Origin: an uncultured bacterium
GTDB lineage: Bacteria > Planctomycetota > UBA1135 > GCA-002686595
NCBI GenBank assembly: GCA_902826945.1
Contig: CADEGS010000126.1
Span: forward strand, 1-12,788
Length of the DNA: 12,788 bases
Direction of reading: 5' to 3'
The translations under genes and the position numbers were made by a program. How positions within the stretch are numbered: position 1 is the first letter of the stretch; every line of letters starts with the position of its first letter. Shown here piece by piece: positions 4,693 through 11,176 of this stretch. The notes under the pieces are model-generated. The model saw only the letters and a program-made list of their open reading frames with translations. It was not told where the DNA came from and searched no databases.

Positions 4693-6828
4693 TCAGCGGT
4701 AGTGCAGGTACGCCCCGCCCGAGTCGAGCGCCAGCCCGCGCAGGAGCTCGAGCTCGGGCCCGATCGAGATGCAGTGCACCTCGATGCCGCGCAGGCGGTT
4801 CCACTCGCGCACGATCGCGCGCAGCGCGCTCCCGTCCCGGACGTCGCCGGCCGTGGGCTCGCCGTCGCTGATCACGTAGACGGTGTCGATCGCCTCGTCG
4901 GCGAAGGCCAGGCGCAGCCCGTCGTAGAGGTTCGTGCCTGGCGCCGGCTGCTGCTCCAGCACGTAGGCGCGAGCGCTGGCGACGTTCTCCGGCGTGGCGG
5001 TGCGCAGCTCCTCCGACCACGAGCCCACGCGCCCGGAGAACGAGACCACGCGGAAGCGCGTGTCCGGGTCGAGCTGGCCCAGGATGCGCGCGATCTGCGA
5101 GGAGGCGAGCTCCAGGCGCGTGCGGATGCGGCCGTGGTCGAGCGGCTCCTCGAGGCGCTCGTCCATCGAGGTCGAGACGTCGATCATGAACACGACCCGG
5201 TGCGAGACGACCTGCAGGCCGAAGAACGCCTCGTCCTCCAGCGAGAGGTCGCGCAGGAAGCGCGTCTCGCCGTCGTCGCCGACGAAGGCGGCGCTGGTGG
5301 TGCGGCGCAGCTCGCGCTCGGCCCGCTCGGCGTCGCGCCGCGCCAGCTCCTCGGCCGAGAGCGCGCGGAAGCCCTCGGCGTGGTCCTTCCACCAGGCGGC
5401 CCAGGCCTGCGCGCTCGTGCCGAGCGGCTGCCCCGTCAGGCGCCACAACGCGTCGGCCAGCTCGTGCTGGAGGCGTCCGTCCTCGCGCGCGAGGCGGCCC
5501 ACGATCGCGCCCACGGCGGCGGGCGTGGCGCGCCGCTCCAGCTCGCGCAGCGCGGCCAGCCGCGTGGACCAATCGGGATGGTCGAGCGCCGCGACGAGCG
5601 CCGCCTCCACCCCTTCCCCCTCGCGCCCCTCCAGCGCGTGCAGCGCGGCGCAGCGGATCGGCTCGCGCGGGTCGCGCGCGCAGGCCAGCAGGCGCGCGGT
5701 CCACGCCTCGCCCGGGCGCAGCGCGGAGAGCGACTCGAGCGCCACGCCGCCCAGCCACCCGTCGCGATCGGACTCGAGCAGTCGCTCGAGCGCCGGCGCG
5801 GCGTCCTCCTGGCGCCGCGCGGCGATCCCGTCGGCGGCCTCGCGCACCAGGCGCGGGTCGGACGAGGCGAGCGCCGCCACGAACGCGGCCGCCACGGCCG
5901 GCTCGCCCACCGGCCGCAGGGCGCGCAGGAGGATGCGCAGCTCGCGCTCGTCCGCGTCCTTCAGCAGGCGCGCGAGCGCGCGCGCCTCCGCCCCGGCCAT
6001 CGTCCCGACCGTCTCGGCGATCCCGAGCGCCAGCGCCTCCGGTTGCTCCTGGCCGAGCATCGCGACGAGCACCTTGCGCGCCTCGCGCGGCGACCGACCG
6101 GCCAGCCAGGCGCGTCCCGCGGCCAGGCGCTCCTCGACCGGCGCGTCGCGCTCCTCGAGCTGGCGCAGGGCGACGTCGTCGGCGCGCTTGTCGCCGCGCG
6201 CGAGCATCGTCGCGAGCGCCGCCATGCGCACGCGCGGGAGGTCGTGGCCCGTCGCGCGGAAGAGGCCCTCGCTCGACGCCCACGGCAGCGTGGCGCACAG
6301 CGCGGTGGCGCGGAACTCGTCCGTGCGCCCGCGGCGCGGCCCCCCGAGGCGCTCGAGCTGGTCGGCGTCGCCCTGCGCGGCGCACGCGCAGGCGGCGCGC
6401 AGCGCCTCGAGCCGCACCTGCTCGCGCGCGTCGTCGTCGCCGGCGAGGGCGAGCAGGCCCGCGCGCCCCCCGGGCCACCGCGCGAGCGCCTCGGCCGCGG
6501 CCCGGCGCAGGTGCGGGCTGAGCTCCTCGCGCACCGCCGCGAGCAGCGCCTTCGCCGCCGGCGCACGCAGCTCCTCGCCCTCCAGGAGGAGCGCGACCGC
6601 GCGCAGCACCTCGCGGCGCATGTAGACGCTCTCCATCGCCGGCAGCAGCTCGAGCAGGCCGGACAGGGCCTGCGGGCTCGCGTAGCCGGCGAGCTCGACG
6701 AGCCGGGCCGGATCCGCGCTCTCCCGCTGTTCGAGGAGCTCGCGGACCAGGGCGGCTTCGTCGCGCGGCGCGGGCGCCCCGGCCAGGAGGAACGCCAGCC
6801 ATGCCGCGCTCAAGACGGTAGGGGCCAT
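4693..6828 (-). CDS. Secreted HEAT-repeat protein with C-terminal von Willebrand A domain
   Basis: Predicted protein of 711 residues from ATG 6828, which has GGGGGAG about ten bases upstream. Residues 1-20 look like a signal peptide (hydrophobic core LSAAWLAFLLAGAPA), so it is probably exported. Residues about 30-460 are helical HEAT-like repeats: RREVLRAVALLLEGE, HLRRAAAEALARWPG, EPIRCAALHALEGREG, WSTRLAALRELERRA. At 464-483 comes LTGQPLGTSAQAWAAWWKDH, a segment type I associate with planctomycete HEAT proteins. A short charged linker leads to a VWA domain from about 540 with all three metal-site (MIDAS) loops: DVSTSM at 550-555, Thr632 in GTNLYDG and Asp655 in ISDGEPTAG. VWA domains with MIDAS bind protein ligands through a divalent metal. 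The gene starts 20 bases after mutY and ends the four-gene run. The partner is unknown. Confidence 0.9.
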   Translation of the reverse strand: MAPTVLSAAWLAFLLAGAPAPRDEAALVRELLEQRESADPARLVELAGYASPQALSGLLELLPAMESVYMRREVLRAVALLLEGEELRAPAAKALLAAVREELSPHLRRAAAEALARWPGGRAGLLALAGDDDAREQVRLEALRAACACAAQGDADQLERLGGPRRGRTDEFRATALCATLPWASSEGLFRATGHDLPRVRMAALATMLARGDKRADDVALRQLEERDAPVEERLAAGRAWLAGRSPREARKVLVAMLGQEQPEALALGIAETVGTMAGAEARALARLLKDADERELRILLRALRPVGEPAVAAAFVAALASSDPRLVREAADGIAARRQEDAAPALERLLESDRDGWLGGVALESLSALRPGEAWTARLLACARDPREPIRCAALHALEGREGEGVEAALVAALDHPDWSTRLAALRELERRATPAAVGAIVGRLAREDGRLQHELADALWRLTGQPLGTSAQAWAAWWKDHAEGFRALSAEELARRDAERAERELRRTTSAAFVGDDGETRFLRDLSLEDEAFFGLQVVSHRVVFMIDVSTSMDERLEEPLDHGRIRTRLELASSQIARILGQLDPDTRFRVVSFSGRVGSWSEELRTATPENVASARAYVLEQQPAPGTNLYDGLRLAFADEAIDTVYVISDGEPTAGDVRDGSALRAIVREWNRLRGIEVHCISIGPELELLRGLALDSGGAYLHYR

Positions 6829-6848
6829 CGCGGAGCGGCTCCCCCAGA

Positions 6849-7991
6849 CTACCCGCGCGGGCGGCGCGCGGTTGCGCTCGCTGCGCGTCGTCCGGTGGGC
6901 ACCCGCTCCAGGATCTTGAGCGTCATCCCCGAGAGCGCCAGATCCCCGCTGCGCCCGGGCTCGTGCCAGCGCCATCCCGCGTCCCGGCCCGGGGACGCGG
7001 CCGCCCGCTCGGGCCGCAGCGCGCCCCGGCGCACCGCCAGCGCGACGCGGTGGCGCGTGATCGCGTGGGCGAGCTCGAAGAGCGGCGGCCCCTCCGCCTC
7101 GAGCCGAGCGCGCGGCGGCGCCGGGAACGCGGGCGGCCACAGGCGCGTCGCGCCGTCCGCGAGCTCGCGCGTCGGGAGCTCCCACAGCCCCTCCATGCGC
7201 CCGCCGTCGGGCCGGCGCACGAGGAGCACGCGCCCCGCGCGCTCGACCAGGAGCGCCTCGAGCCGCACGGCGAGCGGCGCGGGGCGCGGCCGCCGCGCGG
7301 GCAGGCGGGCCTCGAGACCGCGCGCGCGCGCGCGGCAGAGCGCGGCCAGCGGGCAGGCCGGACAGTCGGGCGCGCGCGGCAGGCACACGAGCGCGCCGAG
7401 CTCCATCAAGGCCTGGCTCCACGCGCCCGGACCGGGCTCGCCGCGCCCGCCGCGCGCGGGCGGCAGGAGCGCCTGCGCCAGGCGCCACAGCGCGCGCTGC
7501 GTGGCGGGCGCGTCGATCGGCTCCTCGATCGCGAACAGGCGCGCGAAGACGCGCGCCACGTTGCCGTCCACGATCGGCGCCGGGCGCTCGAAGGCGATCG
7601 AGGCGACCGCGCCGGCGGTGTAGCGGCCGACGCCGGGGAGCCGCGCCAGCGCCTCGGGCTCCTCGGGCAGGCGCCCGCCGTGGCGTTCCTGGACCTCGCG
7701 CGCGGCGCGGGCGAGCGCGCGCGCGCGCCGGTAGTAGCCGAGCCCGCTCCAGAGCGCGACGACGTCCTCCTCGTCCGCCTCGGCCAGCGCGCGCAGCGTC
7801 GGGAAGCGCTCCAGGAAGCGCGCGTAGTGGCCGAGCACGGCCTCCACGCGCGTCTGCTGGAGCATCGTCTCGCTGACCCAGATCGCGTAGGGGTCGCGCG
7901 TGCGCCGCCAGGGCAGGTCGCGGCGCGCGCCGGCGTACCACGCGCCCAGGGCGCGGCGCAGCGCGGCGGCCTCGCGCGCGTCGGGCGTCAT
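6849..7991 (-). CDS. mutY: A/G-specific adenine DNA glycosylase MutY
   Basis: Predicted protein of 380 residues, the normal size. MutY removes adenine mispaired with 8-oxoguanine in base excision repair. The glycosylase part holds SETMLQQTRV with catalytic Glu41, the helix-hairpin-helix LPGVGRYTAGA with the MutY-typical Tyr124 at 118-128, and PIVDGNVARV with catalytic Asp142. The [4Fe-4S] cysteines are Cys203, Cys210, Cys213 and Cys219 (C-X6-C-X2-C-X5-C). The C-terminal part from about 240 is the NUDIX-like 8-oxoG-reading domain, with GRMEGLWELPTREL at 264-277 and HAITRHRVAL at 309-318 where the FSH-type loop lies. The ATG at 7991 overlaps the acetyltransferase stop as ATGA, so the two are translationally coupled. 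Its place between polysaccharide acetylation genes and a VWA protein is unexpected. Confidence 0.97.
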   Translation of the reverse strand: MTPDAREAAALRRALGAWYAGARRDLPWRRTRDPYAIWVSETMLQQTRVEAVLGHYARFLERFPTLRALAEADEEDVVALWSGLGYYRRARALARAAREVQERHGGRLPEEPEALARLPGVGRYTAGAVASIAFERPAPIVDGNVARVFARLFAIEEPIDAPATQRALWRLAQALLPPARGGRGEPGPGAWSQALMELGALVCLPRAPDCPACPLAALCRARARGLEARLPARRPRPAPLAVRLEALLVERAGRVLLVRRPDGGRMEGLWELPTRELADGATRLWPPAFPAPPRARLEAEGPPLFELAHAITRHRVALAVRRGALRPERAAASPGRDAGWRWHEPGRSGDLALSGMTLKILERVPTGRRAASATARRPRG

Positions 7992-9541
7992 CGCGGCGCC
8001 GCGGCGGCGGGGACCGCGCGCGCCTCGAGCGCCAGGAGCTCGACGCCGGGCGCCTCCAGCACGAGCCGCGCGGCGCCGCCGCCCGCGTCGAGCGGCAGGT
8101 ACAGGACGTTGCGCCCGCGCAGGAGCGAGCGCGCGGCCGGGCCGCCCGCCGGCGGCGGCTCGACCCGCACCGAGCCGGCGCCGGAGGTGCGCAGGTCGAG
8201 GCGCAGGAGGGCCGCGCGGCCCTCGCCCGGGGGCTCGAACGCGGGCAGCTCCGCCGCGCCCGGCGCGGAGCGCGCGAACAGCACGCGCGTCGAGGCGCGG
8301 AAGGCGCGCCGCGCCTCGAAGTCCTCGCGCACGCGCGGGTCGAGCGGGAACGGCACGTCGCCGCCCTTGAGCTCGTCGCGGATCAGCACGCGCTCGCCGA
8401 TCTCCTGGAGGACGAGGTCGGGCTCCTCCTGCGCCAGCGCCTCGGCCGAGGGCTGGTACTGCCAGTAGAAGGCGACGCGCGCGAAGAAGCGCGGCAGGAA
8501 GCTCGCCAGGTACGGGCCGAACGAGTCGTGGAAGCACAGCGCGCGCGGCGGCGGCGGATGCGGCGGGTCGAGCAGCACGGAGGCGCGCGGCTCGTGGTAG
8601 GCGAACATCGAGGGCGGCAGCGGCTCGTCGGTCCAGGTCGTGCGCCGCGGGCCGACGTACTCGAAGACGAGGTCGACCTCGGGGAAGAAGCGCGTCAGGC
8701 CCATCAGCTCGGCGATGTCGCCGCCCTCCTGGACGCGCTCCGCGCTCGTGTAGTCGTCGAGGGAGAGCGGCTCCACGGCGGGGAACGCGCCGCTCGCGCG
8801 CAGCTCCTCCACCAGCGCGCGCGTCGCGACCAGGGAGCCCCAGGAGTTCCAGTGCGTGTCGGTCTTCTGGTAGGTCGGGCGCTCGGCGCGGGCCGCGAGC
8901 AGGACGTCGCTCAGGTCGAGCACCCACTGGCGGCCCTCGCGCGCGAGCTCGTCGGTGAACTGCGCCAGGCGCGTGCGCGTGCCCACGCGCCGGATCGTGC
9001 CGGGCAGGTGCTCGGGATGGATCGAGGGCTTCGACGGGCCGATCACGAGCAGGAAGCGCGCGCCGTGGTCCTCGACCCACTCGCGCACCATGGCGAGGTA
9101 GAGCTCCCAGCCGCGCACGAGCTCGGGCGGCATGAGCGTGAGCGCGCGGTACTGCTCGATGTTCGACTGGCCCGCGTAGTAGAGCCAGCCGTCGCGCCCG
9201 ATCACGACCTCGTCGTTGGGCGGCGAGGCGAGCACGCGCGACACCACGAGGTTGTGCCCGCGCACGAGCTGCGAGCGCAGGCCGAAGTGGTCGTCGTGCC
9301 AGGCCTCGAAGCCGGCCGGGAAGCGGTCCAGGCGCTCCAGCGCGCCGGCCAGTCCGCCGCCCTGCGCGTCGGCGGGCGGCAAGAGCGAGGGCAGGCGCGC
9401 GTACTCGCGCTTCTCGAAGTTCGGCAGCTCGGGCGCGAAGTCGAGCACCCAGTCGAGGAGCGGCAGCCACAGGGCCAGCACGAAGGCGACGCCCAGCGCG
9501 AGCGCCGTCCCCCTGCCGAAGCCTGCCGCGCGCGCCTCCAC
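7988..9541 (-). CDS. AlgJ/AlgX-like SGNH O-acetyltransferase
   Basis: Predicted protein of 517 residues starting at GTG 9541, three bases after the MBOAT gene; no better start lies nearby. A membrane anchor or signal spans about residues 12-35, placing the rest outside the cytoplasmic membrane. Family signs are FEAWHDDHFGLR (78-89), IGRDGWLYYAG (114-124), the KTDTHWNSWGS block with Asp228 and His230, and CFHDSF with the likely nucleophile Ser340. This Asp-His-Ser set matches the AlgJ/AlgX fold, which transfers acetyl groups to alginate or similar polymers. The tail from about 390 is Pro/Gly/Ala-rich and beta-like (LLRLDLRTSG, LLRGRNVLYLPL, LVLEAPGVELLALEARAV), which could be a beta-sandwich, perhaps sugar-binding as in AlgX. 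The acetyl donor should come from the adjacent MBOAT protein. The polymer cannot be named because no polymerase is present here. Confidence 0.9.
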   Translation of the reverse strand: MEARAAGFGRGTALALGVAFVLALWLPLLDWVLDFAPELPNFEKREYARLPSLLPPADAQGGGLAGALERLDRFPAGFEAWHDDHFGLRSQLVRGHNLVVSRVLASPPNDEVVIGRDGWLYYAGQSNIEQYRALTLMPPELVRGWELYLAMVREWVEDHGARFLLVIGPSKPSIHPEHLPGTIRRVGTRTRLAQFTDELAREGRQWVLDLSDVLLAARAERPTYQKTDTHWNSWGSLVATRALVEELRASGAFPAVEPLSLDDYTSAERVQEGGDIAELMGLTRFFPEVDLVFEYVGPRRTTWTDEPLPPSMFAYHEPRASVLLDPPHPPPPRALCFHDSFGPYLASFLPRFFARVAFYWQYQPSAEALAQEEPDLVLQEIGERVLIRDELKGGDVPFPLDPRVREDFEARRAFRASTRVLFARSAPGAAELPAFEPPGEGRAALLRLDLRTSGAGSVRVEPPPAGGPAARSLLRGRNVLYLPLDAGGGAARLVLEAPGVELLALEARAVPAAAAPR

Positions 9542-9544
9542 CGC

Positions 9545-10996
9545 TCAGAACTGGAAGTAGATGAACGGGTTGTTGGTCGAGGCCGAGAGCGCCATCGCGG
9601 CCAGGCCGAAGACCGCCATCAATCCGGCCACGGCCAGCCCGCCGCCGAGCGCGTCCGCGGCGCGCCGCGCGGGGCCGCGCAGCGCGTCCAGGCGGCGCCG
9701 CAGCGCGCGCCCGATCGGCCGGTGCAGCGGCATCGAGCACAGGACCGCCGCGGCCAGCGCCAGCACGGTCTGGTTCTCGAGGTACTGCCGCACCGTGTGC
9801 CAGCCGTCCTGCCAGGGACCGAAGCCGAAGAGCGCGCGGTAGAAGCGCCCCGCCACCTCGAGGTCCGGCGCGCGGAACAGCACGATGCCCAGCGTCCAGA
9901 AGAAGAGGCAGTAGACGTGCCGCAGCGGCACGGGCACGCGCCCGAGCGGCGCGAGCCAGCGCTGGCGCTCGAGCACCAGGAACAGGCCGTGGTAGCAGCC
10001 GAACAGGACGAAGGTCCAGTTCGCGCCGTGCCACAGCCCGCACAGCACGAACACCGTCAGCAGGTTGCGGTAGTGCCGCCAGGGGCCGGCGCGGTTGCCG
10101 CCCAGCGGGACGTAGAGGTAGTCGCGGAACCACGTGCCGAGCGAGATGTGCCAGCGCGTCCACACCTCGCGGATCGAGCGCGAGACGAACGGGAAGGCGA
10201 AGTTCTCGCGGAAGTGGAAGCCGAGCATGCGGCCCAGCCCGATCGCCATGTCGGAGTAGCCCGAGAAGTCGAAGTAGACCTGCAGCGTGTAGGCGCCGAG
10301 CCCGAACCACGCCAGGCCGGGCGAGAGCTCGCCCGCGGGCAGCGCGAAGATCGCGGAGGTGGCCGGGTCGAGCGCGTTGGCGATCAGGACCTTCTTGCCC
10401 AGGCCGAGCACGAAGCGGCGCACGCCGTCGGCGAAGCCCTGCACGCTCGTGCGGCGCGAGCGGATCTCGTCGTCCACCTCCTGGTAGCGCACGATCGGCC
10501 CGGCGATGAGCTGCGGGAAGAGCGAGATGTAGAGCGCCACGTCGGACACGCCCCGCGGCGGCCGCGCGTCGCCCCGGTACACGTCGACCAGGAACGAGAT
10601 CGCCTGCAGCGTGAAGAACGAGATGCCGATCGGCAGGTGCACCGGCGCGTGCGCGAGCGGCGCATGGTCGAGCGCGACCAGAACCCCGTTCAGGTTCTCG
10701 AAGACGAAGTTCGTGTACTTGAAGGTCCACAGGATGCCGAGGTTCGCCGCCACGCCGACGAAGAGCGCCCGGCGCGCCGCGGGCGTCCCGCGCGTGCGTC
10801 CGATCCAGCGGCCGAAGCCGTGGTTGGCCAGGATCGAGACGAGCATCACGCCCACGTAGAAGCGCTCGCCCCAGGCGTAGAAGAGCAGGCTCGCCGCCAG
10901 CAGGACGAGGTTCCCCGCCCGCCGCGGCGTGAGCGCGTAGAGCGCCAGCACGCAGGGCAGGAACAGGAACAGGAAGATCGTCGAGCTGAAGACCAT
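9545..10996 (-). CDS. AlgI-like MBOAT family O-acyltransferase
   Basis: Predicted integral membrane protein of 483 residues, the standard AlgI size. It begins MVFSSTIFLFLFLPCVLALY, the typical N-terminus, and has about ten hydrophobic segments. Signature blocks are LPIGISFFTLQAISFLVDVYRG (121-142), QLIAGPIVRY (162-171), QVYFDFSGYSDMAIGLGRMLGF (239-260), RWHISLGTWFRDYLYVPLGGNR (281-302) and LWHGANWTF (321-329). His323 corresponds to the essential MBOAT histidine, and His283 is also conserved. AlgI-type proteins carry acetyl groups across the membrane to an SGNH partner for O-acetylation of an exported polysaccharide; that partner is the next gene. The ATG at 10996 has no Shine-Dalgarno. A TATGCT at 11066-11061 may be its -10, and a 7-bp hairpin sits in the leader. 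It heads the four-gene run. Confidence 0.96.
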   Translation of the reverse strand: MVFSSTIFLFLFLPCVLALYALTPRRAGNLVLLAASLLFYAWGERFYVGVMLVSILANHGFGRWIGRTRGTPAARRALFVGVAANLGILWTFKYTNFVFENLNGVLVALDHAPLAHAPVHLPIGISFFTLQAISFLVDVYRGDARPPRGVSDVALYISLFPQLIAGPIVRYQEVDDEIRSRRTSVQGFADGVRRFVLGLGKKVLIANALDPATSAIFALPAGELSPGLAWFGLGAYTLQVYFDFSGYSDMAIGLGRMLGFHFRENFAFPFVSRSIREVWTRWHISLGTWFRDYLYVPLGGNRAGPWRHYRNLLTVFVLCGLWHGANWTFVLFGCYHGLFLVLERQRWLAPLGRVPVPLRHVYCLFFWTLGIVLFRAPDLEVAGRFYRALFGFGPWQDGWHTVRQYLENQTVLALAAAVLCSMPLHRPIGRALRRRLDALRGPARRAADALGGGLAVAGLMAVFGLAAMALSASTNNPFIYFQF

Positions 10997-11008
10997 CGCG
11001 CAGGGCGG

Positions 11009-11031
11009 CCGGAGCGCTCGGCGGGCTCCGG
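11009..11031 (-). repeat. Leader hairpin before the MBOAT gene
   Basis: Bases 11009-11015 (CCGGAGC) pair perfectly with 11025-11031 (GCTCCGG) around a 9-base loop. In the minus-strand leader the stem ends 12 bases before the ATG at 10996, where a Shine-Dalgarno would be expected but is absent. A role in translation is possible. Confidence 0.35.
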
Positions 11032-11060
11032 GCGACCGCCGCGCGGCGCGGAGCGCGGGG

Positions 11061-11066
11061 AGCATA
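11061..11066 (-). promoter_or_regulatory. -10-like TATGCT upstream of the MBOAT gene
   Basis: TATGCT on the minus strand (11066-11061) matches four of six of the -10 consensus and is the only such element in the 180-base divergent spacer on this strand. The -35 position (11089-11084, TGGGGA) is weak. The start of transcription would be about 58 bases before the ATG. Confidence 0.3.
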
Positions 11067-11139
11067 CCCGCCTGGGAGGCCGCTCCCCAGCGCGCCCGAC
11101 GGCGCCGCGCGCCGCGCTCGGAGGCGCGACTGGACCGTC

Positions 11140-11166
11140 GTGACGGGGCGGGACGCGGGCTAGAGT
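11140..11166 (+). promoter_or_regulatory. Possible promoter just before the plus-strand membrane gene
   Basis: TAGAGT (11161-11166) ends ten bases before the ATG at 11177, so a transcript would have almost no leader. GTGACG (11140-11145) matches four of six of the -35 consensus, with a short 15-base spacer. No Shine-Dalgarno is seen before the ATG. The layout resembles that of the DUF523 gene. Confidence 0.3.
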
Positions 11167-11176
11167 TTCCCGACCC

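Noticed and set aside
6846..6851. TAGTCT as a separate promoter for the HEAT/VWA gene
   Set aside because: Its TAG is the stop codon of mutY, there is no -35 at the right distance, and the 20-base gap fits read-through in one operon.
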